From contig JAILGP010000215.1 in the NCBI GenBank assembly GCA_024696635.1, positions 1 through 64,000 on the forward strand: DNA of 64,000 nt. The letters are read 5' to 3'. Positions 43,191 through 56,356 of the stretch are shown here, in pieces. Each line of letters begins with the position of its first letter. The first letter of the stretch is position 1. Source of the DNA: Eubacterium sp. (GTDB lineage: Bacteria > Bacillota > Clostridia > Lachnospirales > Lachnospiraceae). The notes below the pieces were generated by a model, which did not search any database, was not told where the DNA came from, and saw only the letters and a list, made by a program, of their open reading frames with translations. The translations under genes and the position numbers were made by a program.

Positions 43191-46100
43191 ATGGAAAACT
43201 ACAGAATGCGACCAATCAAATCTGGTAAGAACATTCGTATGAGCTATTACAATAGGGATGAGGTATTGGAAATGCCTAACCTTATTGGTGTACAGGTAAA
43301 CTCTTACAAGTGGTTTCTTGAAGAAGGTCTCGGAGAAGCTTTCAGAGATATAAGTCCTATCAAGGATTTTTCTGATAAGTGGTCACTCGAGTTTGCAGAT
43401 TATAAGCTGCATACAGAGGCAAAGAAATACACTATTGAAGAGTGTAAAGAGAGGGATGCAACATATTCAGCTCCTCTTAAAGTACAGGTGAATCTTACTA
43501 ATCTTGAAACTGGAGAGCTTAATGTTCATGAGGTATTTATGGGCGAGATGCCACTCATGACTGAGACAGGTACATTTGTCATTAATGGTGCTGAAAGAGT
43601 TATAGTAAGTCAGTTGGTTCGTTCCCCTGGAATTTATTATACAAAGGGAAGAGACAAGACAGGTAAACTTCTTTTTTCAAGTCAGGTAATTCCTAACAGA
43701 GGTGCATGGCTGGAGTATGAAACTGATGCAAATGACGTGTTTAGTGTTAAAGTAGATAGAAATAAAAAGGCTCCTATTACAGTCCTTATTCGTGCACTGG
43801 GAATAGGAACAGATGAGGAAATCCTGGAGAAGTTTGGTGATGAGCCAAAGCTTCGTGCTACTTTTGCTAAGGATCAGACGCATACCTATGAAGAGGGTAT
43901 TCTTGATCTTTATAAGAGATTAAGACCAGGTGAACCTGTTCAGCTTGTAAATGCCGAGAGCGTAATGAAGTCAATGTTCTTTGACCCTAAGAGATATGAT
44001 CTTGCTCATGTCGGTAGATTTAAGTTTAATAAGAAGCTTCATCTTGAAAATCGTATTACAAACTTAATCCTTGCAGAAGATGTACTTGATCCACTTACTG
44101 GTGAAGTACTTTATGCACAGGGTGAAATTATTTCAAGAAGTATGGCTAAGAATATACAGGATAGTGCGGTTGATCATGTTGTTGTACAGACTGAAACTGA
44201 AAATGTTAAGGTTCTGTCAAATCTCATGGTAGATATCGGACCTCTTATTAAGGACAGACTCCCGGGTGTTACACCTGAAGAGCTTGGAATTACAGAGAAT
44301 GTATATAAGCCTGTTATTGATAAGCTTCTTGAACAGCATAAGGATCCAGAGGAGCTTAAGGCTGCAATTAAGGATAGTTTAAATGAGCTTATGCCTAACA
44401 ACGTAACAAGTGTAAAGGTTTTATCTAATCTTATGGTAGATATAGTTCCATGGATTCAGGATAGACTTCCAGGCGTTACACCTGAGGAGCTTGGTATAAA
44501 TGAGCTTGTTTATTATCCTGTACTTAAGGAGATACTTGAGGATGAGAATAATGATGATCCTGAGAACCTTAAGGATGCAATAATTGAGCATATTAATGAA
44601 CTTATTCCTAAGCATATTACAAAGGAAGATATTCTTGCTTCCATAAATTACAATATGCATCTTGAATATGAAATCGGTACAGATGATGATATCGACCACC
44701 TTGGAAACAGACGTATTAAATCTGTTGGTGAGCTTCTTCAGAATCAGTATCGTATTGGTCTTTCAAGACTTGAGAGAGTTGTAAGAGAACGTATGCAGAC
44801 ACAGGATAGCGAGACTATTACACCACAGTCTCTTATAAATATTAAGCCTGTAACGGCTGCTGTTAAGGAATTCTTTGGTTCATCACAGCTGTCACAGTTC
44901 ATGGATCAGAACAACCCTCTTTCAGAGCTTACACATAAGAGACGTCTTTCTGCTCTTGGTCCTGGTGGTCTTTCACGTGAAAGAGCAGGATTTGAGGTTC
45001 GAGACGTTCACTATACACACTATGGTCGTATGTGTCCTATAGAGACACCTGAAGGACCTAACATTGGTCTGATCAACTCACTTGCTATATTTGCTCGCAT
45101 TAACAAGTATGGATTTATTGAAGCTCCATATAGAAGAGTTGATAAGACAGATCCTGAAAACCCGGTTGTAACTGATGAAGTTGTTTATATGGCTGCGGAT
45201 GAGGAAGATAATTACATAGTAGCTCAGGCGTCTGAACCACTTGATGAGAATAATCATTTTGTAAATAGAAATGTTGCTGGTCGTCGTCGTGAAGAGACAT
45301 CTGTATTCCCTAAAAAGGATATTGATTTCATGGACGTATCACCTCGTATGGTATTCTCAGTTGCTACATCTATGGTTCCTTTCCTTCAGAACGATGATGC
45401 TAACCGTGCCCTGATGGGATCTAACATGCAGCGTCAGGCAGTTCCGCTTCTTAGAACGGATGCTCCTGTTGTTGGTACTGGAATGGAAGCTAAGGCGGCT
45501 AGGGACTCGGGTGTAACAATTCTTGCTAAGAGAGATGGCGTTGTAGAGCTTTCCTCTAGTGAAAAGATTATTGTAAGATGTGATGATGGTACATATGATG
45601 AGTATCATGTAATCAAATTTGCTCGTAGTAACCAGGGTAACTGTATGAATCAGAGACCTATCGTCTTCAAGGGTGATAGAGTAAAGGCTGGAGAAGTTTT
45701 GGCAGATGGTGCTTCTACATCAAATGGTGAACTTGCACTTGGTAAGAACCCTCTTATCGGATTCATGACTTGGGAAGGTTATAACTACGAGGATGCTGTT
45801 CTTCTTTCGGAAAGACTTGTTAAGGAAGATGTTTATACATCAGTTCATATCGAGGAATATGAAGCAGATGCCAGAGAAACAAAGCTGGGACCTGAGGAAA
45901 TAACAGGAGACTTATCGGGACTTAATCCTGATGCTCTTAAGAACCTGGATGAGAATGGTATTGTACGTATTGGTGCTGAAGTTCGTTCGGGAGATATTCT
46001 TGTTGGTAAGGTTACTCCTAAGGGTGAAACTGAAGTAAGTGCCGAGGAAAAGATGCTTCGTGCAATCTTTGGTCCAAAGGCAAGAGAAGTAAGAGATACA

Positions 46101-47297
46101 TCACTTAGAGTTCCTCATGGTGCTTATGGTGTTGTAATGGATATAAAAGTATTTACCAGGGAGAATGGAGACGAACTTCCACCTGGTGTAACTGAGAGTG
46201 TTCGTGTTTATATAGCACAGAAGAGAAAGATTTCGGTTGGTGATAAGATGGCTGGTCGTCATGGTAACAAGGGTGTCGTTTCACGTGTGCTCCCTGCTGA
46301 AGATATGCCATACCTTCCAAATGGTCGTCCTCTTGATATCGTGCTTAACCCTCTTGGCGTTCCTTCTCGTATGAACATAGGACAGGTGCTTGAGCTTCAT
46401 CTTGGTCTTGCATCTGAGGTTCTTGGATTCAAGGTATCTACACCTATCTTTGATGGAGCAAAAGAGGAAGATATAACAAAACAGCTTCGTATGGCTAATG
46501 ATTATGCCAATACTTCTTGGGAAGAGTTCGAAGCAAAATATAAAGACTATGTAAATGAAGATGTTATGAAATATCTGTATGAACACCGTGATCACAGAGA
46601 AGCCTGGAAGGGCGTTCCTATTGATGAGACTGGAAAGGTTCAGCTTAGAGATGGACGTACAGGAGAGGCTATCCCTGCACCGGTTTCAGTTGGATTCATG
46701 CATTATCTTAAGCTTCATCACCTTGTTGATGATAAGATTCATGCTCGTTCAACAGGTCCTTATTCACTTGTAACTCAGCAGCCACTTGGTGGTAAAGCTC
46801 AGTTTGGTGGACAGAGATTTGGAGAAATGGAAGTTTGGGCTCTTGAGGCCTATGGTGCTTCTTCAACTCTTCAGGAAATACTTACTGTTAAGTCTGATGA
46901 TATCTATGGACGAGTTAAGACTTATGAAGCTATTATCAAGGGCGAAAATATTCCTGATCCAGGTACACCTGAATCATTTAAGGTTCTTCTTAAGGAATTC
47001 CAGTCACTTGGACTTGATGTCAGAGTACTGGATGACCAGGGATCTGAAGTTGAGCTTGGCGGTGCCAAGGATTATGATAAGAAAACCAGAGCTTTCCTTG
47101 AAGGAAAGGGATCTGATGATGATTCAGAGTCAAATGAGATGGTTTACGATGGTAACATTTCAAGTCTTGAAGAAGGCGGCTATGGTGAGGTTGATGAAGA
47201 CGGAACGTATGTAGATAATAGCTCGAAGATTAGTGATGATTCATTTGATGGTGATTATTATTCGGGTGATGATGCATACGATGATAATGATGAGTAA
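43191..47297 (+). CDS. rpoB: RNA polymerase beta subunit
   Basis: The beta subunit forms half of the catalytic cleft. Family landmarks include [20 protein letters not shown], the rifampicin region ([37 protein letters not shown]), [12 protein letters not shown], and [15 protein letters not shown] near the C-terminal third. At 1368 residues it is long: residues 339-407 and 408-478 are a tandem duplication of a segment beginning [11 protein letters not shown], and the last 60 or so residues form an acidic tail. The rifampicin region reads as wild type ([18 protein letters not shown]). Start ATG 43191 with an AAGGTG ribosome site. Confidence 0.97.
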   Translation: MENYRMRPIKSGKNIRMSYYNRDEVLEMPNLIGVQVNSYKWFLEEGLGEAFRDISPIKDFSDKWSLEFADYKLHTEAKKYTIEECKERDATYSAPLKVQVNLTNLETGELNVHEVFMGEMPLMTETGTFVINGAERVIVSQLVRSPGIYYTKGRDKTGKLLFSSQVIPNRGAWLEYETDANDVFSVKVDRNKKAPITVLIRALGIGTDEEILEKFGDEPKLRATFAKDQTHTYEEGILDLYKRLRPGEPVQLVNAESVMKSMFFDPKRYDLAHVGRFKFNKKLHLENRITNLILAEDVLDPLTGEVLYAQGEIISRSMAKNIQDSAVDHVVVQTETENVKVLSNLMVDIGPLIKDRLPGVTPEELGITENVYKPVIDKLLEQHKDPEELKAAIKDSLNELMPNNVTSVKVLSNLMVDIVPWIQDRLPGVTPEELGINELVYYPVLKEILEDENNDDPENLKDAIIEHINELIPKHITKEDILASINYNMHLEYEIGTDDDIDHLGNRRIKSVGELLQNQYRIGLSRLERVVRERMQTQDSETITPQSLINIKPVTAAVKEFFGSSQLSQFMDQNNPLSELTHKRRLSALGPGGLSRERAGFEVRDVHYTHYGRMCPIETPEGPNIGLINSLAIFARINKYGFIEAPYRRVDKTDPENPVVTDEVVYMAADEEDNYIVAQASEPLDENNHFVNRNVAGRRREETSVFPKKDIDFMDVSPRMVFSVATSMVPFLQNDDANRALMGSNMQRQAVPLLRTDAPVVGTGMEAKAARDSGVTILAKRDGVVELSSSEKIIVRCDDGTYDEYHVIKFARSNQGNCMNQRPIVFKGDRVKAGEVLADGASTSNGELALGKNPLIGFMTWEGYNYEDAVLLSERLVKEDVYTSVHIEEYEADARETKLGPEEITGDLSGLNPDALKNLDENGIVRIGAEVRSGDILVGKVTPKGETEVSAEEKMLRAIFGPKAREVRDTSLRVPHGAYGVVMDIKVFTRENGDELPPGVTESVRVYIAQKRKISVGDKMAGRHGNKGVVSRVLPAEDMPYLPNGRPLDIVLNPLGVPSRMNIGQVLELHLGLASEVLGFKVSTPIFDGAKEEDITKQLRMANDYANTSWEEFEAKYKDYVNEDVMKYLYEHRDHREAWKGVPIDETGKVQLRDGRTGEAIPAPVSVGFMHYLKLHHLVDDKIHARSTGPYSLVTQQPLGGKAQFGGQRFGEMEVWALEAYGASSTLQEILTVKSDDIYGRVKTYEAIIKGENIPDPGTPESFKVLLKEFQSLGLDVRVLDDQGSEVELGGAKDYDKKTRAFLEGKGSDDDSESNEMVYDGNISSLEEGGYGEVDEDGTYVDNSSKISDDSFDGDYYSGDDAYDDNDE
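44205..44624 (+). repeat. In-frame tandem duplication inside rpoB
   Basis: Copy 1 is 44205-44411 (69 codons) and copy 2 is 44412-44624 (71 codons). Both begin [11 protein letters not shown], share [13 protein letters not shown] and end with an NEL(M/I)P segment. The DNA has diverged, so the duplication is not recent, yet both copies are kept open. Copy 2 runs naturally into the conserved [13 protein letters not shown]. Confidence 0.85.
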
Positions 47298-47314
47298 TGG
47301 AGGAGAAAGAGAAC

Positions 47315-50300
47315 ATGCCGATAAACACAGATACAGAGCAGGAACAGCCTATATACTTTGATGCTATCAAGATTGGTCTTGCATCTCCTGAAAAGATAAG
47401 AGAATGGTCTTATGGAGAGGTTACCAAACCTGAAACAATCAACTACAGGACATGGAAACCTGAAAAGGATGGACTTTTCTGTGCTAGGATATTTGGACCT
47501 GTTAAGGACTGGGAATGTACTTGTGGTAAGTATAAGAAAATCCGTTATCAGGGTCGAGTTTGTGACCGTTGTGGAGTAGAAATAACTAAGTCCAGCGTTC
47601 GTCGTGAACGTATGGGACATATTGAACTCGGCTGTCCGGTATCACATATATGGTATTTTAAGGGTATACCAAGTAGAATTGCACTTCTTCTTGATATTTC
47701 ACCAAAGGATCTTGAAAAAGTACTTTATTTTTCAGCTTATATAGTAATTGATCCGGGCGATTCAGCGCTTAAGGAAAAAGAGGTTATTTCTGAAACAGTA
47801 TACAGAGAAACTCTTAATACTATGAAGAAAGAGGGAAAGAAGGAACCTGTAGTTGGTATGGGCGCCGAGGCTATAAAAGAACTCCTTAAGAAGGTTGATC
47901 TTGAGAAGGAATCCCAGGAACTTCGTGAAAGACTTAAGACTGAGACTGGACAGAAAAAGGTTAAGACAATCAAGATTCTTGATGTAGTGGAAGCTTTTAG
48001 AAATTCTGGTAATAAGCCTGAGTGGATGATACTGGATGTTGTTCCAGTTATTCCTCCTGATCTTAGACCTATGGTTCAGCTTGATGGTGGTCGTTTTGCT
48101 ACATCAGATCTTAATGACCTTTATAGAAGAATTATTAACAGAAATAATCGTCTTAAGAAGCTTCTTGAGATGACAGCTCCTGACATTATGGTTCGTAACG
48201 AGAAGAGAATGCTTCAGGAGGCTGTAGATTCACTTATTGATAATGGGCGTCATGGACGTGCTGTTACAGGCCCTGGTTCAAGACCACTTAAGTCTCTTTC
48301 TGAGATGCTTAAAGGTAAGCAGGGTAGATTCCGTCAGAACCTTCTTGGTAAGCGTGTTGACTATTCAGGTCGTTCGGTTATCGTAGTAGGTCCAGAACTT
48401 AAGATATACCAGTGTGGACTTCCTAAGGAAATGGCTATTGAGCTTTTCAAGCCATTTGTTATGAAGGAGCTTGTTTCACGTGGTAAGGCAGATAATATCA
48501 AGGCTGCTAAGAAGAAGGTTGAGAGACTCGAGTCAGGCGTATGGGATATTCTTGAGGATGTTATCAAGGAACACCCGGTTATGCTGAACCGTGCTCCTAC
48601 ACTTCATAGACTTGGTATTCAGGCGTTTGAGCCAATCCTGGTTGAAGGTAAAGCTATTAAGCTTCATCCATTGGTATGTATGGCCTTCAATGCCGACTTT
48701 GATGGAGACCAGATGGCTGTGCATCTTCCTCTTTCGGTTGAAGCACAGGCTGAGTGTCGTTTCCTTCTTCTTTCACCTAATAACCTTCTTAAGCCTTCAG
48801 ATGGTGGGGTTGTATCTGTTCCTTCACAGGATATGGTACTCGGAGTTTACTATCTGACTATGGATAAGTTTAAGGAAGTTCCATTCCAGGAAGAGGAAAT
48901 CAAGAAGGAATATCTTGTTGAAGATGAAGCTGCTAACTTAGAGCAGATTAAGAAGGATGCTGAAGATGGCACAGTTTCTGCTTTCGATAAGATTAGAGTA
49001 ACAGTTATCAAGAAGGTAACAAAGGAAAATAAGAAGACTGGAGATAAGGCCTTAACTTTCTATAAGACTATAGTTTCAACTGTTCAGGATATGCTTGGAC
49101 ATAGCTTTATTAATCTTAATAGAGCTCTTCTTGCTTACGATAATAAGGATATAACTCTTCAACAGAAGATTTATATCAAGAAGGAAGCCAAGATGCCTAA
49201 TGGTGAGACTGTAACAGGCTTTGTTGCTACAACACTTGGTAGACTTATTTTCAATGAAATAATACCTCAGGATCTTGGATTTGTTGATAGAACTAACGTT
49301 GATACAGTTCTTGAGCCTGAAATAAATAAGCTTGTTAAGAAGGGTGATCTTAAGAAAATACTTAACAAGTGTATAAATGTACATGGTGCTACTAAGACTG
49401 CAGAGGTTCTTGATGATATCAAATCTCTTGGTTACAAGTATTCTACACTTAGTGGTATCTCAGTTTCCATCGCGGATATGACCGTTCCTGCCAGCAAGAA
49501 GCAGCTTCTTGATGATGCACAGAAAAAGGTTGATGAGATTAACAACTATTACAACGTTGGATTCCTTACAGAGGAAGAACGTAAGAGAATGGTTATTCAG
49601 CAGTGGGAAAGAGCAGATAATATCCTTACTAAGGCCCTTCTTGATGGTCTTGATAAGTATAATAATATTTACATGATGGCCGACTCTGGAGCCCGTGGTT
49701 CTGATCAGCAGATTAAGCAGCTGACTGGTATGCGTGGTCTTATGGCTGATACAACTGGTGCTACTATCGAGCTTCCTATTAAGTCTAACTTCCGTGAGGG
49801 TCTTGACGTACTTGAGTATTTCATGTCTGCCCATGGTGCTCGTAAGGGTCTTTCTGATACAGCTCTTCGTACAGCCGATTCAGGATATCTTACAAGACGA
49901 CTTGTTGATGTTTCTCAGGATATTATTATTCGTGAAACAGATTGTTGTGCTGATGTTAAGGATGTTAAGCCTGGTATTTATGTAAAAGCTTTCAGAGAAG
50001 GTGACGAAGGAATCGAGAGCTTCGAAGAGAGAATTACAGGTCGTTATGCTGCTGAAAGTATATTCGATGCTGAAGGAAATATGCTCGTTAAGATTAATCA
50101 TATGATTACACCTGAAAGAGCAAGCAGAATAGTTAAGTATGGTGTTCAGACTGACACTCAGGAGCCATTTATGAATCCTGAGACTGGAGAGCCAAGAAAG
50201 AATGCTAAGCTTAAGATAAGATCAGTCCTTACATGTAAGTCACATCTTGGTATATGTGCTAAGTGTTATGGTGCTAACATGGCTACGGGACAGGCAGTAC

Positions 50301-51349
50301 AGGTTGGTGAGGCAGTTGGTATTATTGCTGCTCAGTCAATCGGTGAGCCTGGTACACAGCTTACAATGAGAACCTTCCACTCAGGTGGTGTTGCCGGTGG
50401 CGATATCACACAGGGTCTTCCTAGAGTAGAAGAAATCTTTGAGGCTCGTACACCAAAGGGTCTTGCTATTATTTCTGGTATAGCTGGTAAGGTTGAAATC
50501 AGAGAGACAAAGAGAAAGAAAGAAGTTGTAATTTCAAATGATGAGACCGGAGAAAGCAAGGCTTATCTTATTCCTTATGGCTCACGTCTTAAGGTTGAAG
50601 AGGGTGAGGTTGTCGATGCTGGTGATGAACTTACAGAAGGTTCAGTAAATCCTCATGATATTCTTAAGATTAAAGGCGTTGCAGCTGTTCAGAATTATAT
50701 GCTCCGTGAGGTGCAAAAGGTTTACCGTTCACAGGGTGTTGAAATTAACGATAAGCATATTGAAATTATCGTTCGTCAGATGCTTAAGAAGGCTCGTATT
50801 GAGGATGCTGGAGATTCAGAATACCTTCCAGGTACATTTGTAGATGTCCTTGATATTGAAGAAATGAATGAAATCTTTGAAGAAGAGGGTATGAGCCCAA
50901 TTGTTGCTAATCGTATACTTCTTGGTATTACTAAGGCGGCTCTTGCTACTAACTCATTCCTTTCAGCTGCTTCCTTCCAGGAGACAACTAAGGTTCTTAC
51001 TGAGGCTGCTATCAAGGGTAAGGTTGATCCTCTTATCGGACTTAAGGAAAACGTGCTTATTGGTAAGCTGATTCCTGCTGGTACAGGAATGAAGAATTAC
51101 AGAAATGTAAAACTTGATACAGATAGCTTGAGTGATGATGATTTCATATATGACGATGAAGATGGAGATGAGTATGACAGCGACGATTCATATGGCTCAG
51201 GTATTGTAGGAAGCGAAGGAAGCAAGGAATACGATACTGGAGATTATGATGACGGAGATGAGGAACCATCACTACTTATTTCTGATGAAAATGCTGGCGA
51301 CTTTATCGAGGAAGATGATTTTAATGATTCAGATGACTCAGATAATTAA
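47315..51349 (+). CDS. rpoC: RNA polymerase beta' subunit
   Basis: Catalytic subunit. The N-terminal zinc ribbon is Cys68, Cys70, Cys83 and Cys86; the Mg-binding NADFDGD is at 459-465, the C-terminal zinc site [13 protein letters not shown] follows later, and [20 protein letters not shown] marks the trigger-loop region. I start at ATG 47315, ten bases after GGAGGAG; an in-frame ATG at 47297 overlaps the rpoB stop but has no ribosome site. The last 75 or so residues are an acidic tail ([20 protein letters not shown] and on), beyond the normal end of the subunit. Confidence 0.97.
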   Translation: MPINTDTEQEQPIYFDAIKIGLASPEKIREWSYGEVTKPETINYRTWKPEKDGLFCARIFGPVKDWECTCGKYKKIRYQGRVCDRCGVEITKSSVRRERMGHIELGCPVSHIWYFKGIPSRIALLLDISPKDLEKVLYFSAYIVIDPGDSALKEKEVISETVYRETLNTMKKEGKKEPVVGMGAEAIKELLKKVDLEKESQELRERLKTETGQKKVKTIKILDVVEAFRNSGNKPEWMILDVVPVIPPDLRPMVQLDGGRFATSDLNDLYRRIINRNNRLKKLLEMTAPDIMVRNEKRMLQEAVDSLIDNGRHGRAVTGPGSRPLKSLSEMLKGKQGRFRQNLLGKRVDYSGRSVIVVGPELKIYQCGLPKEMAIELFKPFVMKELVSRGKADNIKAAKKKVERLESGVWDILEDVIKEHPVMLNRAPTLHRLGIQAFEPILVEGKAIKLHPLVCMAFNADFDGDQMAVHLPLSVEAQAECRFLLLSPNNLLKPSDGGVVSVPSQDMVLGVYYLTMDKFKEVPFQEEEIKKEYLVEDEAANLEQIKKDAEDGTVSAFDKIRVTVIKKVTKENKKTGDKALTFYKTIVSTVQDMLGHSFINLNRALLAYDNKDITLQQKIYIKKEAKMPNGETVTGFVATTLGRLIFNEIIPQDLGFVDRTNVDTVLEPEINKLVKKGDLKKILNKCINVHGATKTAEVLDDIKSLGYKYSTLSGISVSIADMTVPASKKQLLDDAQKKVDEINNYYNVGFLTEEERKRMVIQQWERADNILTKALLDGLDKYNNIYMMADSGARGSDQQIKQLTGMRGLMADTTGATIELPIKSNFREGLDVLEYFMSAHGARKGLSDTALRTADSGYLTRRLVDVSQDIIIRETDCCADVKDVKPGIYVKAFREGDEGIESFEERITGRYAAESIFDAEGNMLVKINHMITPERASRIVKYGVQTDTQEPFMNPETGEPRKNAKLKIRSVLTCKSHLGICAKCYGANMATGQAVQVGEAVGIIAAQSIGEPGTQLTMRTFHSGGVAGGDITQGLPRVEEIFEARTPKGLAIISGIAGKVEIRETKRKKEVVISNDETGESKAYLIPYGSRLKVEEGEVVDAGDELTEGSVNPHDILKIKGVAAVQNYMLREVQKVYRSQGVEINDKHIEIIVRQMLKKARIEDAGDSEYLPGTFVDVLDIEEMNEIFEEEGMSPIVANRILLGITKAALATNSFLSAASFQETTKVLTEAAIKGKVDPLIGLKENVLIGKLIPAGTGMKNYRNVKLDTDSLSDDDFIYDDEDGDEYDSDDSYGSGIVGSEGSKEYDTGDYDDGDEEPSLLISDENAGDFIEEDDFNDSDDSDN

Positions 51350-51502
51350 TATTAGTTATTTAATTAGTTAATATTGTTTGATTAGATGATAATAATCGGG
51401 TGGAAATCATAAGTTTATTAACCAATAATTTAATATATTTAGAGATGATCAATTACCAATAGAAAATTTGATTAAATTTATTATTAAATTTATATTTTGA
51501 CC

Positions 51503-51531
51503 TTGACTTTATCATCTGGTATGAGTATAAT
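51503..51531 (+). promoter_or_regulatory. Strong promoter of the str operon
   Basis: TTGACT at 51503-51508, a 17-bp spacer and consensus TATAAT at 51526-51531. The start point (about 51538) falls inside the terminator hairpin that follows. Confidence 0.85.
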
Positions 51532-51532
51532 A

Positions 51533-51566
51533 GTTGGGCGTGCGTAAAAACACGCTCAACTTTTTT
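51533..51566 (+). terminator. Terminator of rpoBC overlapping the rpsL start point
   Basis: GTTGGGCGTG pairs with CACGCTCAAC (10 bp, one G-U) and six T residues follow. RNA coming from rpoC contains the full hairpin; RNA starting at about 51538 lacks half of the left arm and should pass. Confidence 0.8.
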
Positions 51567-51606
51567 GTGTTTTGAGCATGACTATTAAAAGAACGGAGGT
51601 GAAATC

Positions 51607-52026
51607 ATGCCAACATTCAACCAGTTAGTAAGAAAGGGTAGACAGACATCAGTTAAGAAGTCTACAGCACCTGCTCTTCAGAAGAGCTACAACTCACTTA
51701 GAAAGAAATCTACAGAGAAGAGTTCTCCACAGAAGAGAGGAGTTTGTACAGCTGTTAAGACAGCAACACCTAAGAAGCCTAACTCAGCTATGCGTAAGAT
51801 AGCAAGAGTTCGTCTTTCTAACGGTATTGAAGTAACAAGCTATATCCCAGGTGAAGGACATAACCTTCAGGAACATAGTGTTGTACTTATCCGTGGAGGA
51901 AGAGTAAAGGACCTTCCTGGTACAAGATACCATATTATCCGTGGTGTTCTTGATACTGCAGGAGTTGCAAAGAGACGTCAGGCACGTTCAAAGTATGGTG
52001 CTAAGCGTCCTAAGGATGCTAAGTAA
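51607..52026 (+). CDS. rpsL: 30S ribosomal protein S12
   Basis: Decoding-centre protein. The N-terminus [13 protein letters not shown], the [17 protein letters not shown] loop and [17 protein letters not shown] are conserved. The Lys residues linked to streptomycin resistance when mutated (in KKPNS and GRVKDLPG) read as wild type, so no such resistance is indicated. The ribosome site is GGAGGTG before ATG 51607. First gene of the str operon. Confidence 0.97.
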   Translation: MPTFNQLVRKGRQTSVKKSTAPALQKSYNSLRKKSTEKSSPQKRGVCTAVKTATPKKPNSAMRKIARVRLSNGIEVTSYIPGEGHNLQEHSVVLIRGGRVKDLPGTRYHIIRGVLDTAGVAKRRQARSKYGAKRPKDAK

Positions 52027-52121
52027 GATACTTATCGTTCCTAACAGTTACCGTCGCTGGTTTGATGAGGGTATGGGTTTCATTTAATATACTCGTAATC
52101 CTATTTGAAAGCAGCGCGGAG

Positions 52122-52141
52122 CACACCTGAAATAAGGTGTG
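52122..52141 (+). promoter_or_regulatory. Stem-loop between rpsL and rpsG
   Basis: CACACCT pairs with AGGTGTG around a six-base loop, in the 154-base space before rpsG. In several bacteria the rpsL-rpsG spacer binds S7 for translational control; this hairpin is a candidate for that role but does not by itself prove it. Confidence 0.4.
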
Positions 52142-52150
52142 AGTACCTAA

Positions 52151-52651
<501 letters not shown>

Positions 52652-52669
52652 TAAAAGGAGGAAACAGTC

Positions 52670-54811
52670 TTGGCTGGAAGAGAATATCCATTAGAGAGAA
52701 CAAGAAATATCGGTATCATGGCTCACATCGATGCTGGTAAAACAACTCTTACAGAGAGAATTCTTTATTATACAGGCGTTAACTACAAGATTGGTGAGAC
52801 CTACGAAGGTACTGCAACCATGGACTGGATGGAGCAGGAACAGGAGCGTGGTATCACTATCACATCCGCTGCAACAACATGTCACTGGACAGTACAGGAA
52901 AACTGCAAGCCAAAGCCAGGCGCTCTTGAGCATCGTATCAATATCATTGATACCCCTGGACACGTTGACTTTACAGTAGAGGTTGAAAGATCACTCCGTG
53001 TACTTGATGGTGCAGTTGGTGTATTTGACGCAAAGGGTGGTGTTGAGCCTCAGTCTGAGAACGTATGGCGTCAGGCTGATACATACCACGTACCACGTAT
53101 GGCATTCGTTAATAAGATGGACATACTTGGTGCAGATTTCTATAACACAGTTGAAGAAATCAAAACTCGTCTTGGTAAGAAACCGGTAGTTGTTAATATT
53201 CCTATCGGTAAGGAAGACTATTTTGAAGGAATCATCGATCTTTTTGAGATGAAGGCTTATATCTATAATGATAGTAAGGGCGAGGATATCTCAATCGTTG
53301 ATATTCCTGATGACTATAAGGATCAGGCAGAAGAATGGCATACAAATCTTGTTGAAACATGCTGTGAGCTTGATGATGACCTTATGATGGCTTATCTTGA
53401 GGGTGAGGAGCCTTCAATCGATCAGCTTAAGGCAGCTCTTAGAGCTGGTACATGTGCACCTATTGATGATCCTGCAGGAGAAAAGGGACGTGTAGTTCCT
53501 GTATGCTGTGGTTCAGCACATCAGAATAAGGGTATCCAGAAGCTTCTTGATGCAGTTATCGAGTTTATGCCTGCTCCAACAGATATCCCTGACATTAAGG
53601 GAACAGATATGCAGGGTAATGAGCTTACAAAGAAGTCATCTGATGATGAACCTTTCTCAGCTCTTGCATTTAAGATTGCTGCTGACCCATTCGTTGGTAA
53701 GCTTGCATTCGTTAGAGTATATTCAGGAACACTTTCAAAGGGTTCTTATGTACTTAACGCAGTTAAGAATAAGAAAGAGCGTGTTGGACGTATCGTTCAG
53801 ATGCACGCAAATAACAGACAGGATATAGAGAAGTTATATTCTGGTGATATCGCTGCTATCGTAGGACTTAAGAATACAACCACAGGTGATACTATCTGTG
53901 ATGAGCAGCATCCAGTTATACTTGAATCTATGGAATTCCCTGATCCTGTTATCGAGCTGGCTATCGAGCCAAAGACAAAGGATGGACAGGATAAGCTTGT
54001 TGATGCACTTGCTAAGCTTGCTGAAGAAGATCCTACATTCAAGACACATACAAATGCAGAGACAGGTCAGACAATTATCGCTGGTATGGGTGAGCTTCAC
54101 CTTGAAATCATCGTTGACCGTCTTCTTCGTGAGTTTAAGGTTGAGGCTAATGTTGGTGCTCCTCAGGTTTCATACAAGGAGACATTTACAACACCTGTTG
54201 ATATCGACTCTAAGTATGTAAAGCAGTCTGGTGGACGTGGTCAGTACGGACATTGTAAAGTTAAGTTCTCACCTATGGATCCAAATGGTGAAGAGCAGTT
54301 CAAGTTCACATCAACTGTTGTTGGTGGTAGCATTCCTAAGGAATATATCCCAGCTGTTGGTGAGGGTATTGAAGAAGCTGCACAGGCAGGTATCCTTGGC
54401 GGATTCCCTGTACTTGGTGTAGAAGCTGAAGTATATGATGGTTCATATCATGAAGTCGATTCATCTGAAATGGCTTTCCATATTGCTGGTTCTATGGCAT
54501 TTAAGGACGCTATGAAGAAGGGTAATCCAGTACTTCTTGAGCCTATCATGAAGGTTGAAGTAACTATGCCTGCAGATTATATGGGCGATGTTATTGGTGA
54601 TCTTAACAGCCGTCGTGGACGTGTTGAGGGTATGGAAGATGTTGGTAATGGTAAGCTTGTAAAGGCTTATGTTCCACTTGCAGAAATGTTTGGATATTCT
54701 ACAGACCTTCGTTCAAGAACTCAGGGACGTGGTAACTATTCTATGTTCTTTGAGAGATATGAGCAGTGTCCAAAGAGCGTTCAGGAGAAAGTCCTTACAC
54801 AGAAGGCTTAA
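52670..54811 (+). CDS. fusA: Elongation factor G
   Basis: Ribosomal translocase GTPase. The G1 motif AHIDAGKTT (about residues 18-26), switch [12 protein letters not shown]4 NKMD and the domain IV loop region ([15 protein letters not shown]) are present. The 713 residues include a short insert after the first GTPase strand ([14 protein letters not shown]) seen in clostridial EF-G. The start is TTG 52670 with AAAGGAGG upstream. The C-terminus ends [17 protein letters not shown]. Confidence 0.97.
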   Translation: MAGREYPLERTRNIGIMAHIDAGKTTLTERILYYTGVNYKIGETYEGTATMDWMEQEQERGITITSAATTCHWTVQENCKPKPGALEHRINIIDTPGHVDFTVEVERSLRVLDGAVGVFDAKGGVEPQSENVWRQADTYHVPRMAFVNKMDILGADFYNTVEEIKTRLGKKPVVVNIPIGKEDYFEGIIDLFEMKAYIYNDSKGEDISIVDIPDDYKDQAEEWHTNLVETCCELDDDLMMAYLEGEEPSIDQLKAALRAGTCAPIDDPAGEKGRVVPVCCGSAHQNKGIQKLLDAVIEFMPAPTDIPDIKGTDMQGNELTKKSSDDEPFSALAFKIAADPFVGKLAFVRVYSGTLSKGSYVLNAVKNKKERVGRIVQMHANNRQDIEKLYSGDIAAIVGLKNTTTGDTICDEQHPVILESMEFPDPVIELAIEPKTKDGQDKLVDALAKLAEEDPTFKTHTNAETGQTIIAGMGELHLEIIVDRLLREFKVEANVGAPQVSYKETFTTPVDIDSKYVKQSGGRGQYGHCKVKFSPMDPNGEEQFKFTSTVVGGSIPKEYIPAVGEGIEEAAQAGILGGFPVLGVEAEVYDGSYHEVDSSEMAFHIAGSMAFKDAMKKGNPVLLEPIMKVEVTMPADYMGDVIGDLNSRRGRVEGMEDVGNGKLVKAYVPLAEMFGYSTDLRSRTQGRGNYSMFFERYEQCPKSVQEKVLTQKA

Positions 54812-54968
54812 GGTCCAATAGTCTGAGATTCAATGTCTGAGATTTAATAATTTAAGATTTAATCCGTTTAAATCATTACTTTTAATTAATAATTTGCATT
54901 ATGTCAACTACTCGAAGGTAAAATGGACAAAATTTATAAAAATTCTTGTTGTTATACTATAAATATAC

Positions 54969-54997
54969 TTGAAAAATTTTGTCTCGTTTTATATAAT
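54969..54997 (+). promoter_or_regulatory. Promoter of tuf
   Basis: TTGAAA at 54969-54974, a 17-bp spacer and TATAAT at 54992-54997. It gives tuf its own strong transcription within the str operon. Confidence 0.8.
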
Positions 54998-55012
54998 CAA
55001 GACTAGTGCTGA

Positions 55013-55037
55013 GGTCGGGTGGGATCCCTGCCCGGCC
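55013..55037 (+). promoter_or_regulatory. GC-rich stem-loop in the tuf leader
   Basis: GGTCGGG pairs with CCCGGCC (one G-U) close to the expected 5' end of the tuf mRNA. No T-run follows, so it is more likely an mRNA stabiliser than a terminator. Confidence 0.5.
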
Positions 55038-55095
55038 ATATATAATAAACCGAAAAATAATTTGAATCGGAAAAATCGTTTAGGAGGATTTTAAA

Positions 55096-56280
55096 ATGGC
55101 AAAGGCTAAGTTTGAAAGAACAAAACCACATGTAAACATTGGTACAATCGGTCACGTTGACCACGGTAAGACAACACTTACAGCAGCTATTACAAAGGTA
55201 CTTTCTGAGAGAGTTGCTGGTAACTCAGCTGTTGATTTCGCTAATATCGATAAGGCTCCAGAAGAGAGAGAGCGTGGTATCACTATTTCTACAGCTCACG
55301 TTGAGTACGAGACAGAAGCTCGTCACTATGCTCACGTTGACTGCCCAGGACATGCTGACTACGTTAAGAACATGATCACTGGTGCTGCACAGATGGATGG
55401 TGCTATCCTCGTTGTTGCTGCAACTGATGGTGTTATGGCTCAGACAAGAGAGCATATCCTTCTTGCTCGTCAGGTTAACGTTCCTTATATCATCGTATTC
55501 CTTAACAAGTGTGATATGGTTGATGATGATGAGCTTATCGAGCTTGTAGAGATGGAAGTTTCTGAAGCTCTTGAAGAGTATGGTTTCGAAGGATGTCCTA
55601 TCATCAAGGGTTCTGCTCTTAAGGCTCTTGAAGGTGATGCTGAGTGGGGCGACAAGATCATGGAACTCATGAAGACTGTTGATGAATATATTCCTACTCC
55701 TGAAAGACAGACAGATAAGCCATTCCTTATGCCTGTTGAGGACGTATTCACAATCACAGGTCGTGGTACAGTTGCAACTGGTAGAGTAGAGCGTGGAACA
55801 CTTCATATGAATGATCCACTTGAGATTCTTGGTATCAAGGAAGAGAAGCAGAATACTGTTGTTACTGGTATCGAGATGTTCCGTAAGCTTCTTGATGAGG
55901 CTCAGGCTGGTGATAACATTGGTGCACTTCTTCGTGGTATCAACAGAGACCAGGTAGAAAAGGGACAGGTTCTTGCTAAGCCAGGTACAGTTACATGTCA
56001 TAAGAAGTTTACTGCTCAGGTTTACGTTCTTACAAAGGATGAAGGTGGACGTCATACACCTTTCTTCAACAACTATCGTCCACAGTTCTATTTCAGAACA
56101 ACAGACGTAACAGGTGTTTGCAACCTTCCAGCTGGAACAGAGATGTGCATGCCTGGTGATAACGTAGAAATGACTATCGAACTTATCCATCCTGTAGCTA
56201 TGGAGCAGGGTCTTACATTCGCTATCCGTGAAGGTGGCCGTACAGTAGGTTCAGGTAGAGTTGTATCTATCGTAGAGTAA
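55096..56280 (+). CDS. tuf: Elongation factor Tu
   Basis: GTPase that delivers aminoacyl-tRNA to the ribosome. GHVDHGKTT near residue 19, the effector sequence [26 protein letters not shown] and NKCDMVDD are present, and it ends with the usual [14 protein letters not shown]. The 394 residues are normal. It has its own promoter, a strong ribosome site (AGGAGG) and a strong terminator. The final 30 coding bases are repeated just after the stop. Confidence 0.98.
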   Translation: MAKAKFERTKPHVNIGTIGHVDHGKTTLTAAITKVLSERVAGNSAVDFANIDKAPEERERGITISTAHVEYETEARHYAHVDCPGHADYVKNMITGAAQMDGAILVVAATDGVMAQTREHILLARQVNVPYIIVFLNKCDMVDDDELIELVEMEVSEALEEYGFEGCPIIKGSALKALEGDAEWGDKIMELMKTVDEYIPTPERQTDKPFLMPVEDVFTITGRGTVATGRVERGTLHMNDPLEILGIKEEKQNTVVTGIEMFRKLLDEAQAGDNIGALLRGINRDQVEKGQVLAKPGTVTCHKKFTAQVYVLTKDEGGRHTPFFNNYRPQFYFRTTDVTGVCNLPAGTEMCMPGDNVEMTIELIHPVAMEQGLTFAIREGGRTVGSGRVVSIVE

Positions 56281-56331
56281 TTTAAATTATGGGATCAGGT
56301 AGAGTTGTATCTATCGTAGAGTAATTTAAAT
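56251..56331 (+). repeat. Direct repeat of the tuf 3' end
   Basis: The 37 bases 56251-56287 (the last ten codons of tuf, the stop and seven more bases) occur again, identical, at 56295-56331, 44 bp further on. The second copy would encode SGRVVSIVE and stop but has no start. It is a duplication scar or the stub of a lost second tuf. Confidence 0.9.
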
Positions 56332-56356
56332 ATACTGTTCTTAGAACAATAATTAT

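Noticed and set aside
51607-52026. Streptomycin-resistance form of S12
   Set aside because: The relevant Lys residues are the wild-type ones.
55225-56190. Minus-strand open frame of 321 codons opposite tuf
   Set aside because: tuf is unambiguous and its strong codon bias creates long antisense frames.
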